This document shows, in pieces, positions 9,678 to 16,574 of a DNA stretch of 32,892 bases. Positions within the stretch are counted from its first letter, which is position 1; every line of letters begins with the position of its first letter. A program made the translations under genes and the position numbers. The notes under the pieces were generated by a model. It saw only the letters and a program-made list of their open reading frames with translations. It was not told the DNA's origin and did not search any database. Source of the DNA: Candidatus Polarisedimenticolaceae bacterium (GTDB lineage: Bacteria; Pseudomonadota; Gammaproteobacteria; Chromatiales; Chromatiaceae); contig JAKITT010000029.1 of the NCBI GenBank assembly GCA_021647945.1, positions 1 through 32,892 on the forward strand, written 5' to 3'.

Positions 9678-11242
9678 TAGTGGCTTGTTCCGCGTGAGCG
9701 TGTCACTTTATTGTGTACATTATATTTGCCGGAGGGTTTGCTCATGGGCAGTCGTTTCACCTCCTTTAGGGTGTTGGCATCATAGACCACGATGGCACCG
9801 CCCTCCTTCTCCCAGATGCTAACCAGGGCGTAGCGACCATCCTGGGTAAACTCAACATGTGCCGAGGTTTTGCCTGGTGAGGGGCGGAGTGTTTTCACCA
9901 CCTCAAGGGTCTCTTTATCAATCACATGCATGACATCTTTGTTGGGGCCGAAAAAGACATCAACCCAGGCGTAGCGACTCTTCTCATGGCTGCGCATAAA
10001 GAAACCGGGGCCAAGGGTTTTTATCCGTTTGATCACCTGCCAGCTCTCCATATCGAGCACCGTTACCTCCCCCTCTTTGATGTTTGGCATCGCCATCACT
10101 TGGCGTCCTTGATAGGTCCAGCTGATGGCAGAGCTGAGATGGGGCATGCCTGGTAGATCCACCTTGGTCACTGCGCGACCAAGATCGAGATCAAGCACCT
10201 GACCTGAGCCGTCACGTGCGGTGCCGATGATTTGTACATAGTCCTGAGTGATAAAAAAATCGTCCAGATAGTCCTTAACCTGCACCCGTCGTATTGCAAA
10301 TTGCTGTTCCAGGTTGATGTCACCAGAGTCCTCTCGGTAGCCGTGTACCCAGCTGGAGAAACCAAGTGGTGGTTGATCGGCATAACTGATCTCCCACATT
10401 TCTGGGATATCTTTTAGTGCAACAAAGAAGCTCTCTCTGGGTGCCGCAGTGTAGACGGCGCTGACGCGTGAGCTGTTGCCGTGTAGATCAACCACGGGAA
10501 TAACTTTAATCGGTGATAGGTCAACCGCATCCAGAATGGTCAAGCTGTGTGGTAGGTAATTGGCGACAATTACATAACGCCCATCGGCTGAAACGGCCAG
10601 ATTGCGTGTGTTGATTCCAGCGCGGATCTCAGCCACATACTTCAGATTGTAGATATCGAATTTACTGATCCAGCCATCGCGTGAGGCGAAGTAGACAAAA
10701 CGGCCATTGGGGCCATATTTAGGTCCACCGTGCAGTGCAAAACGGGTGGGAAAGCGGTGGATTGGTTCAAAGGTGTCACCATCGAGCAGTGTGGCGTGGT
10801 GGTCACCTAGCTCAACGACGATGAAGAGATTCCACATATCGGCGGTGAAAATAGGCTTGTCAGCGAGATCCTGCGGTCTGTTGTGAATAAGATGGCTAGC
10901 ACGCATCTCAGCCAAACCCCAATGGGGTATCTGCTTCAGTGGGGTGTAGACCAGATCAACCAGCGCCTCAATTTCAGCGGCGTTTAGCTTCTCTTGGAAT
11001 GTGGGCATCTGTGTTGCTGCACGCCCCTCACTGATCACTTTGATGGCCGCTTTTTTGCGGAGTCGTTTTAGATTCTCTGGCAGCAGTGCTGGCCCCATTG
11101 CACCAAGACGATCTTTGCTATGGCACTCTGCACAGTGCTTTTGATAGAGCGCATCGGCATCAATGGTCTCAGCGATGGCGGGTGAATTAACGGCCAACAG
11201 CGCCAAAAGACCCTGTGTAAATAGTTGTCTAAAGATAGCCAC
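9677..11242 (-). CDS. nirN: NirN, dihydro-heme d1 dehydrogenase (cytochrome c / d1 propeller protein)
   Basis: A periplasmic c-type cytochrome fused to an eight-bladed d1-binding propeller. In the family it catalyses the last step of heme d1 synthesis, introducing the acrylate double bond, and passes d1 to NirS. Visible: signal peptide ending near SPAIAE, one c-heme motif CAECH (37-41), then repeated propeller blades and a C-terminus (SKPSGKYNVHNKV) that resembles the end of NirS. Length 521 is near the usual. It differs from NirS in lacking the FLHDG catalytic histidine segment. The start is a GTG at 11242, one base after the nirJ stop (TAGgGTG); the stop overlaps the nuclease start. Position after nirJ matches the Pseudomonas order. 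Distinction from nirS rests on length, context and these residues. Confidence 0.9.
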   Translation of the reverse strand: MAIFRQLFTQGLLALLAVNSPAIAETIDADALYQKHCAECHSKDRLGAMGPALLPENLKRLRKKAAIKVISEGRAATQMPTFQEKLNAAEIEALVDLVYTPLKQIPHWGLAEMRASHLIHNRPQDLADKPIFTADMWNLFIVVELGDHHATLLDGDTFEPIHRFPTRFALHGGPKYGPNGRFVYFASRDGWISKFDIYNLKYVAEIRAGINTRNLAVSADGRYVIVANYLPHSLTILDAVDLSPIKVIPVVDLHGNSSRVSAVYTAAPRESFFVALKDIPEMWEISYADQPPLGFSSWVHGYREDSGDINLEQQFAIRRVQVKDYLDDFFITQDYVQIIGTARDGSGQVLDLDLGRAVTKVDLPGMPHLSSAISWTYQGRQVMAMPNIKEGEVTVLDMESWQVIKRIKTLGPGFFMRSHEKSRYAWVDVFFGPNKDVMHVIDKETLEVVKTLRPSPGKTSAHVEFTQDGRYALVSIWEKEGGAIVVYDANTLKEVKRLPMSKPSGKYNVHNKVTRSRGTSH

Positions 11243-11243
11243 C

Positions 11244-12410
11244 CTAGGCCAGATCCAGTGCCGCTGTTTCCTTAATACCGATCTCTTGATCAGTCAGATA
11301 ACAGGCGGGATCTTCAGCCCAGGCATCGCCGGTCAGCTGGAGTGCACGGATTCGGGTGTTACCAGCGCAGATATCAAAATCTTTGCACTCAGCACATCGG
11401 CCACCGATTTTGCGGGGTTTCGCCTTTAGGCCCGCCATAATGGGGTCGGAGGTGTCTTGCCAGATATCGGCAAATTTACGCTCTTTGACATTGCCCAGAT
11501 TGTGGTGCCACCACATAGTGTCGGGGTGTACGTTGCCTAAATTGTCGATATTGGCGACATTGACACCTGAACTATTGCCGCCCCACTGCACCAGTTTAGC
11601 GCGGATATGATCATATTGATCAGGAAAATGTTTGGCGATCCAGAGCAGCAGATAGACACCATCAGCATCATTATTACCGGTGACAAACTCGGTCTGTTTA
11701 CCGGCGCGCACATCCGCCATTGCCCGATCAAAGAGCAGATCCATCGCCCAGCGGGTAGTCTGTAGGAAGACATCGGCCTCACGGTTTTTGTTACCCCGTC
11801 CAGCGTAGTTGAGATGTGAGAAGTAGAACTTATCGACCCCTTCATCATCCATCAGCTGCAACATCTGTGGCAGTTCTTTAGCATTGTCCTGGGTCATGGT
11901 GAAGCGCAGGCCGGTTTTGATCCCCTCTTCACGGCAGAGGCGCAGGCCATGTATTGAAGCGTCGAACCCCCCCTTCATCTGGCGGAATTCATCATGTGTC
12001 TCTTTGATGCCATCAATGCTGATGCCGACATAGTTGAAGCCGACATCACGGATGGCACTGATATTATCTTCGTCTATCAGAGTGCCGTTGGTCGACAGGG
12101 CGGTGAAGAAGCCCATCTCTTTGGCGCGATGGGCAATCTCAAAGATGTCGGGACGCAGCAGGGGTTCGCCACCAGAGAGAATCAGCACAGGTACATGGAA
12201 TGTCTTTAGGTCATTCATCACAGTGAAGATCTGTTGACGATCTAACTCGCCCGGGAAATGGGTGTCGGCAGAGATAGAGTAGCAGTGTTTGCAGGTGAGG
12301 TTGCAGCGCCTGATTAGGTTCCAGATCACCACAGGCCCGGGTGGATTGCGCACCGGCCCTAAGGGTTTAGGGTCAACCAGTTCACGCATATATTGTGAGA
12401 TTCGAAACAC
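11244..12410 (-). CDS. nirJ: NirJ, radical SAM heme d1 synthesis enzyme
   Basis: Radical S-adenosylmethionine enzyme that acts on 12,18-didecarboxysiroheme, replacing two propionates by the oxo groups of heme d1. Visible: the radical SAM cluster Cys36, Cys40, Cys43 (CNLTCKHC), the glycine-rich SAM contact LSGGEPLLR, and a C-terminal cysteine-rich segment (CAECKDFDICAGN) expected to hold a second 4Fe-4S cluster. The 388 residues are normal for NirJ. I accept a GTG start at 12410 because MFRISQYMREL is the usual NirJ N-terminus and GAGG lies eight bases upstream. It is separated from nirH by 138 bases that hold a large inverted repeat, the only wide gap in the otherwise overlapping nirC-to-nuclease run. 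Confidence 0.95.
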   Translation of the reverse strand: MFRISQYMRELVDPKPLGPVRNPPGPVVIWNLIRRCNLTCKHCYSISADTHFPGELDRQQIFTVMNDLKTFHVPVLILSGGEPLLRPDIFEIAHRAKEMGFFTALSTNGTLIDEDNISAIRDVGFNYVGISIDGIKETHDEFRQMKGGFDASIHGLRLCREEGIKTGLRFTMTQDNAKELPQMLQLMDDEGVDKFYFSHLNYAGRGNKNREADVFLQTTRWAMDLLFDRAMADVRAGKQTEFVTGNNDADGVYLLLWIAKHFPDQYDHIRAKLVQWGGNSSGVNVANIDNLGNVHPDTMWWHHNLGNVKERKFADIWQDTSDPIMAGLKAKPRKIGGRCAECKDFDICAGNTRIRALQLTGDAWAEDPACYLTDQEIGIKETAALDLA

Positions 12411-12458
12411 TCGCTACACCTCAATTATCTATAATCACGAACAATTTTGTGACTATTA

Positions 12459-12537
12459 ACCACAGAGGACACAGAGTTCACAGAGAAAAAGCTACAAGCT
12501 GAATAGCTATCTCTGTGAACTCTGTGTCCTCTGTGGT
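12459..12537. repeat. Perfect 28-bp inverted repeat built of CACAGAGnn units
   Basis: Arm 12459-12486 is an exact reverse complement of 12510-12537, with a 23-base loop. Each arm is three tandem 9-base units (CACAGAGGA, CACAGAGTT, CACAGAGA-). This unit is of a dispersed type I have seen in intergenic DNA of many environmental bacteria. The loop itself has short AGCT inverted repeats. In nir mRNA it would form a very stable stem-loop between nirH and nirJ. There is no T-run after it in the transcribed direction, so it is not a standard terminator. Confidence 0.9.
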
Positions 12538-12548
12538 GCAAAAAAACC

Positions 12549-13058
12549 TCAAGCAATCCGTAAACCGGTCTTTTTTAAGATCCGACTACTACAGAGCACT
12601 TCGTGCGCCCGACAGTCATCACCGAGCAGTTTGGCTATCTGTGCTGTTTTTATATCCACTTCGCTACGATCTTTACCATGCACCATGGCAAAGAGGTTGT
12701 AGCTCCACTCTGGTAGGTGGCGTGGTCGATGGTAGGCGTGGCTGACAAAATCGAGATCACCGATCTTTTTGCCATACTCACGCACCTTCTCGTCGGGTAC
12801 GTCCCATACGGTCATGCCGTTGCCACGAAAGCCGAGTGTGTAGTGATTAGGCACAGCACCAATACGGCGAATACAGCCCAGCTCCAACATGCGTTGCATG
12901 CGCTGCTGCACCTCTTTGCTGCTGATTCCCACCTCATCAGCGACCTGCTGATAGGGCTCTGGTACCAATGGCAGGCCCGCTTGGGTCGCTCGTACAATAG
13001 CGCGGTCAACCTCATCAAGAGAGATTTCGTCATCAGAGATCGAATCTAAGTCCGACAT
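12549..13058 (-). CDS. nirH: NirH, siroheme decarboxylase subunit (Lrp/AsnC-like)
   Basis: One of four related Lrp/AsnC-fold proteins that together decarboxylate siroheme to 12,18-didecarboxysiroheme. Visible: an N-terminal helix-turn-helix-like region (VADEVGISSKEVQQRM), the NirH signature IGAVPNHYTLGFRGNGMTVWD, and RPRHLPEWSYNLFAMVHG at about 111-128, shared with NirL here. The start at 13058 (169 residues) is chosen because AGGAGGAG sits four bases upstream; it overlaps the nirG end by 26 bases. The acidic N-terminal tail (SDLDSISDDEISLDE) is an extension compared with NirL. Name assigned from signatures and its place as fourth of the set. Confidence 0.9.
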   Translation of the reverse strand: MSDLDSISDDEISLDEVDRAIVRATQAGLPLVPEPYQQVADEVGISSKEVQQRMQRMLELGCIRRIGAVPNHYTLGFRGNGMTVWDVPDEKVREYGKKIGDLDFVSHAYHRPRHLPEWSYNLFAMVHGKDRSEVDIKTAQIAKLLGDDCRAHEVLCSSRILKKTGLRIA

Positions 13059-13479
13059 AAAACTCCTCCTGCTTGGGCATGTTGTAAACATGATAGCCGG
13101 TCTCTTCTTCAATCTCGGCTAGCACGGTTGCGATCCGTTCAGGCGTTTCGGTGGCCAGCACAAACCACATATTGAGCTGATGTTCGCGGGCATAATTATG
13201 CGCCACTTCGGGATAGGCGTTGACCAGTTCTGCGACCCGCTCAAATTGATTTTCAGGCAACTTCATGGCGCAGAGACTCAGGCCGCCACCGAGTCGTTCG
13301 GCATGATACATCGGGCCAAAACGGGAGAGCTGTTTTAGCTCAAGCATTTTCTCTAAGCGTTGCAGAAGATCGGATTCTTCGATGCCAAGCTGCTCAGCCA
13401 CCACGCGATAGGGGCTATCGCAAATGGGAAAGCCACCCTGCAAAGAGTTGATGATATTGCGGTCGATGGCGTCCATCAT
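13033..13479 (-). CDS. nirG: NirG, siroheme decarboxylase subunit (Lrp/AsnC-like)
   Basis: Lrp/AsnC-fold siroheme decarboxylase subunit, 148 residues, expected partner of NirH. Visible: helix-turn-helix-like N-terminal half, then LSRFGPMYHAERLGGGLSLC and EVAHNYAREHQLNMWFVL, whose His100 lies in a segment shared with NirD and is a candidate for the active site. The start ATG at 13479 overlaps the nirL stop (ATGA); a second ATG three bases on is equally possible. The protein ends inside the nirH start region. Despite the DNA-binding-like fold, family members act as enzymes. Confidence 0.9.
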   Translation of the reverse strand: MMDAIDRNIINSLQGGFPICDSPYRVVAEQLGIEESDLLQRLEKMLELKQLSRFGPMYHAERLGGGLSLCAMKLPENQFERVAELVNAYPEVAHNYAREHQLNMWFVLATETPERIATVLAEIEEETGYHVYNMPKQEEFYVGLRFDL

Positions 13480-13952
13480 TGATAACGCGCCCCGCGCTGT
13501 TTGAAACGGCGACCACTGAAGAGCACTTGGTAGTCGATATCTTCAAGCCCTAGTTCCGCTACCATCTTGCTGATACGTGACAAAACACGTTCGCGGCTGA
13601 AGCCATGGATCATGCTGAAGAGATTGTAAGGCCATTCTGGCAGTTTGCGTGGCCGCTCGTAACAGAGGGTGACGCAGGGTTGTGAACCGAGAAGTTTGCC
13701 GACCAGATTGAGTCTTTCGGTGGGTACATCCCACACCACCATCGCGTTGGCGACGTAACCCAGCTCATGGTGACGTACCACCACGCCAAGACGTTTGATG
13801 ATGCCGCTCTCACGCATCTCTGTAATGCGCTCAATCACCTCTGATTCAGTCAGGCCAATCTGTTGCCCCACCTCTGCGTAGGGGTGTTCAACCAGTGGCA
13901 GGCCGCTCTGGATAGCCGCGACCAATTGGGCATCCTGTTTGCTCAACACCAT
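13476..13952 (-). CDS. nirL: NirL, siroheme decarboxylase subunit (Lrp/AsnC-like)
   Basis: Lrp/AsnC-fold siroheme decarboxylase subunit, expected to pair with NirD. Visible: PYAEVGQQIGLTESEVIERI helix-turn-helix-like region, the NirL signature GIIKRLGVVVRHHELGY, ANAMVVWDVP, and RPRKLPEWPYNLFSMIHG at about 100-117. I choose the ATG at 13952 (158 residues), which matches the family N-terminus (MVLSKQDAQLV). A start further upstream at 14018 would add 22 residues lying wholly inside nirD. It overlaps nirD by 10 bases and nirG by 4, so translation is tightly coupled. Confidence 0.9.
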   Translation of the reverse strand: MVLSKQDAQLVAAIQSGLPLVEHPYAEVGQQIGLTESEVIERITEMRESGIIKRLGVVVRHHELGYVANAMVVWDVPTERLNLVGKLLGSQPCVTLCYERPRKLPEWPYNLFSMIHGFSRERVLSRISKMVAELGLEDIDYQVLFSGRRFKQRGARYQ

Positions 13953-14470
13953 AGTGGAAAACCCAGGTCGATATGGAAGGGTTTGAGTAGTGGCAGATTT
14001 AAAACGGAGAGACCACAATGTTGCTCAATCTCCGTTAGTACGCCCTCTACGGCTGCCTGATCAGAAGCAGTGACAACAAACCAGAGATTGAGTCGATGGT
14101 CGCGCTCATAGTTGTGGTTAACCTCTGGGCGCGCACTCACATAGCCAGCAATAATCTCCAACTGTTCACGCGGAACCGCAATGGCAGCTAGGGTGCTATA
14201 ACCAACACGACGTGGTTTGAAGACGGGTCCTACTCGGCTGATGTAGCCAAGTTTTTGTAGCTTCTTCAGTAGCAGCAACACCTCGCTTTCGCTGCTATCC
14301 AGCTGCTTTGCCATATCGGCATAAGGTGTGGGCGAGAGTGGCAGGCCGTGTTGAAACTCATTTAGCAGCCGCTTCTCCAGTGAGGTAAGTAGCGGAAGAA
14401 TGGGCGCTTCAACCGGTGGTTGAATCGGTAGTGGTATGAATGCTGTCTGACGAAGTTCGGCGATAGCCAT
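13943..14470 (-). CDS. nirD: NirD, siroheme decarboxylase subunit (Lrp/AsnC-like)
   Basis: First of the four siroheme decarboxylase subunits. Visible: a proline-rich N-terminal extension (FIPLPIQPPVEAPILP), helix-turn-helix-like SPTPYADMAKQLDSSESEV, SRVGPVFKPRRVGYSTLAAI, and NYERDHRLNLWFV with His125 aligned to His100 of NirG. The ATG at 14470 (175 residues) is one base after the nirF stop and is preferred over an in-frame codon eight residues upstream inside nirF. The extension makes it longer than typical NirD proteins of about 150 residues. Some bacteria fuse nirD and nirL; here they are separate. Confidence 0.9.
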   Translation of the reverse strand: MAIAELRQTAFIPLPIQPPVEAPILPLLTSLEKRLLNEFQHGLPLSPTPYADMAKQLDSSESEVLLLLKKLQKLGYISRVGPVFKPRRVGYSTLAAIAVPREQLEIIAGYVSARPEVNHNYERDHRLNLWFVVTASDQAAVEGVLTEIEQHCGLSVLNLPLLKPFHIDLGFPLWC

Positions 14471-14471
14471 G

Positions 14472-15647
14472 TTACAACCCCAACTGATGTGCACGGGAGG
14501 TGAAGAAGATCCCGCTTGGTTTATCTACTGGCAGGCTGCCGGTCTGCTCTAGGGTACGGGTGTCGTAGATCTGAACCTGATCTCTATCCCGTACTGAAAT
14601 CCACACCTCCTCCCCGCGAGGTGAAAATTCCATATGCAGTGCCCCTTTGCCTGGTTTGAGTGTCTTGATGATCTTTAAACTTTCAGTGTCAATCACCTGA
14701 ATGACATCGTTATCTGGAAATGCAAAATTGACCCATACCTGACGCCCATCGGGCCGAGCTATAACAAAAACGGGTTGACTATGCACCTTGATGCGGCCCC
14801 TCTCTTGCCAGCTATCCTGCTCTACCACCAACACTTCGTGGAGACCGACGGCGGGTAGAAAGGCATTTTTACCGGCCATCGCCCACCCTTCGAGATGGGG
14901 CATTTTATAGACGGGCAGTTTCTGCTGACCTTTTCCATAATTGCTTAGAATGCGTTTGATGCCCTTTTCAGGGTGCCAAAGATCAAGCATGGCGAGGCCA
15001 TCCTCACCAAATAGACCCGCGATGTACCAACGGCCATCGGGGGAGATCAAACCATCGTAGGGCTGCTTGCCAACGTCGGTGAATTTATCAATCTTAGGCT
15101 GACTGGGGTCGAGCATATCGACGACCCATATCTCGCCTGTATCAAACAGGCTGTAGACAAAACGCTGATCAGTCGCATCGACCAAACCAACCGTTTTTGA
15201 GCCTTTGTTGTTGGCGATTTGGGTGGCGGGAATATTGGCCACCAGCACGAGCGTCTCAGCGGAGAAGATCTTTACCCCGCCCGGTTCGTAGTTGGATACG
15301 GCGATCAATGTGCCATCCTGCGAGATGGCGCCACCAATGCTATTGCCACCCTGTACCACCCGTTTGACCAGTTGGCCGCAGAGCAGGTCAACCTTCGATA
15401 GGCCGCCATCACGACCAAAGATATAGGCGTAACGGGCATCACGTGAGTAGACGGCAGAGGCGTGAGAGAGATCCCCCAGCCCTTCGACATGAAAGAGCTC
15501 GCTGCGTGCCGAGCGATCAATCACCTTGAGGCTGCCAGCGGCGCGCTCAATGATGATGCCGAGATCGCCGGTGCCACGAGTGAGGCATTCAGCGCTGGCT
15601 TGACCGTAGGTGAGGAGGAGAGCTATAGAGAGCAGGATGAGTCTCAA
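14472..15647 (-). CDS. nirF: NirF, periplasmic heme d1 synthesis propeller protein
   Basis: Beta-propeller protein required for heme d1 synthesis and thought to act in the periplasm on late d1 intermediates, together with NirN and NirS. Visible: signal peptide (RLILLSIALLLTYGQASA), propeller blades with the NirF-type segments GRDGGLSKVD, GGAISQDGT, LPAVGLHEV and HMEFSPRGEEVW. No heme c motif, as expected. The start is uncertain. I favour a TTG at 15647, which overlaps the nirC stop (TTGA), follows AGAGGAG at seven bases and gives a clean signal peptide (391 residues). A GTG at 15683 has AGGAGG only four bases upstream and would add an acidic 12-residue leader inside nirC. Confidence 0.9.
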   Translation of the reverse strand: MRLILLSIALLLTYGQASAECLTRGTGDLGIIIERAAGSLKVIDRSARSELFHVEGLGDLSHASAVYSRDARYAYIFGRDGGLSKVDLLCGQLVKRVVQGGNSIGGAISQDGTLIAVSNYEPGGVKIFSAETLVLVANIPATQIANNKGSKTVGLVDATDQRFVYSLFDTGEIWVVDMLDPSQPKIDKFTDVGKQPYDGLISPDGRWYIAGLFGEDGLAMLDLWHPEKGIKRILSNYGKGQQKLPVYKMPHLEGWAMAGKNAFLPAVGLHEVLVVEQDSWQERGRIKVHSQPVFVIARPDGRQVWVNFAFPDNDVIQVIDTESLKIIKTLKPGKGALHMEFSPRGEEVWISVRDRDQVQIYDTRTLEQTGSLPVDKPSGIFFTSRAHQLGL

Positions 15648-15967
15648 GGTGTGACTCCTCTCTTCAATAGTGCTGCAATCCACTGCGCCTCCTGTTCAGA
15701 GAGAAAGGGTGCCCACGGTGGCATGGGTGTGCCGGTGCGGCCATGTAAAATGGTGGTGGCTAATGCCTCAACGGAATAGTCTGTGAGTCGATCTGGTTTA
15801 AGTGCTGGGCCGAGCCCCCCCTTCAGATGCATGCCATGACATGAGCCACAGTCATGTTTCAGTAGGTGGGTCAGTTCCGCCTGCCGCTCTTTATTGGGTG
15901 CTGCATAGAGGTTAAGACTGATTAAGGCACAGCAAATAGCGGTGGTAATCAATCTGATATCAAACAC
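15644..15967 (-). CDS. nirC: NirC, periplasmic monoheme cytochrome c
   Basis: A 107-residue class I cytochrome c with signal peptide (cleavage near LYAAPN) and one heme motif CGSCH (40-44); the methionine in TPMPPW is the likely sixth ligand. In other denitrifiers NirC helps NirS maturation and can donate electrons to NirS or NirN. It is the first gene of the overlapping nirC-F-D-L-G-H-J-N run, and its upstream region carries an FNR/DNR box with a plausible -10. Its stop overlaps the nirF TTG start. Confidence 0.88.
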   Translation of the reverse strand: MFDIRLITTAICCALISLNLYAAPNKERQAELTHLLKHDCGSCHGMHLKGGLGPALKPDRLTDYSVEALATTILHGRTGTPMPPWAPFLSEQEAQWIAALLKRGVTP

Positions 15968-16010
15968 TTACGTCGCCTCCAGATGAGGTAGTTATGAGCC
16001 TAATAGAGAA

Positions 16011-16051
16011 ACTATCAGAGATATCCGATATGGGGCTTTGACCTTAGTCAA
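16011..16051 (-). promoter_or_regulatory. FNR/DNR-type promoter of the nirC-to-cysG operon
   Basis: On the minus strand TTGACTAAGGTCAA (16038-16051) is a perfectly symmetric FNR/DNR-like box. Twenty-one bases downstream is GATAGT (16011-16016), close to the spacing of FNR class II promoters, where the box is centred near -41.5. It lies about 70 bases before nirC. Confidence 0.7.
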
Positions 16052-16125
16052 CGTAGGGAGTTTACTACTAAAAAAGAGAGGGCTGGGTTTATTCTGTAAT
16101 GCTATTTTGCTGTGCGGAATAGCAC

Positions 16126-16458
16126 CTATTTAACGTGTATCACACCGGTCATTTTGGGGTGTGGGCCACAGCGATAGCGGTAGCTGCCCGGTTGCTCAAA
16201 TACCCTTTCATAGAACTCGCCAGGGAAGAAATAGTCTGGCTCCTCTTCGCCAAGCGGTTCAAACCAAACGGTGTGGTATTGGCGTTTTTCACGGTTGGTC
16301 CAGCGAACGGTATCACCCTGTTTAATGGTGATCTCTGGTGGATGAAACTGGTATTTTTTGATATCGATCTCATGCCGTTGGTTGCTGTCGGCTTGAGCAA
16401 ATGGTGACACTATAAACAGCAGAAGGAGTAGTAGTGAGAGGGGGCGTGGTCGGTTCAT
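16126..16458 (-). CDS. Periplasmic cupredoxin (plastocyanin/amicyanin-like)
   Basis: A 110-residue type I copper protein with signal peptide (LSLLLLLLFIVSPFAQA). The copper ligands appear to be His62 (QYHTVWF), Cys97, His100 and Met103 (CGPHPKMTG), the compact C-x2-H-x2-M pattern of amicyanin/pseudoazurin-type proteins. Such proteins shuttle single electrons in the periplasm. Between the NirT-like protein and nirC it is a good candidate donor to NirS, in place of the cytochrome c551 (nirM) missing here. It starts 17 bases after the T-run of a strong terminator, so it is read through inefficiently or has its own promoter. Between it and nirC, TGCTATT (16100-16106) and AATAGCA (16118-16124) form a hairpin without a T-run directly behind it. 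Confidence 0.88.
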   Translation of the reverse strand: MNRPRPLSLLLLLLFIVSPFAQADSNQRHEIDIKKYQFHPPEITIKQGDTVRWTNREKRQYHTVWFEPLGEEEPDYFFPGEFYERVFEQPGSYRYRCGPHPKMTGVIHVK

Positions 16459-16470
16459 TAATGATCCCCT

Positions 16471-16516
16471 GAATAAAAAATGGAGAGCAGCTTAGACGGG
16501 GTCTTAGCTGCTCTCC
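16471..16516 (-). terminator. Terminator after the NirT-like fusion gene
   Basis: A 16-bp stem with one mismatch (16482-16497 with 16501-16516; outer arm GGAGAGCAGCT) and a 3-base loop. On the minus strand it is followed by TTTTTT (16475-16480). It ends transcription from the fusion gene and lies directly before the cupredoxin gene. Confidence 0.9.
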
Positions 16517-16574
16517 CTAGTATATAACCTAGATCCTGCAAGTGCTCGTGCGTGCAGGGTGTAAGAGATTAAGG

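Noticed and set aside
9677-11242. Reading this gene as a second nirS
   Set aside because: It has the c domain and d1 propeller, but lacks the FLHDG catalytic histidine segment, is shorter, and sits after nirJ as nirN does in other denitrifiers.
12459-12537. The large inverted repeat as a rho-independent terminator or CRISPR fragment
   Set aside because: No T-run follows in the transcribed direction. The units are 9-base tandem copies without spacers, so it is neither a standard terminator nor a CRISPR array.
12549-14470. The four Lrp/AsnC-like proteins as transcription regulators
   Set aside because: Signatures such as GAVPNHY and LPEWxYNLF and their place between nirF and nirJ mark them as siroheme decarboxylase subunits.
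14471-15647. NirF as a lipoprotein
   Set aside because: The sequence before the first cysteine (ASAEC) does not fit a lipobox; an ordinary signal peptide cleavage after ASA is more likely.
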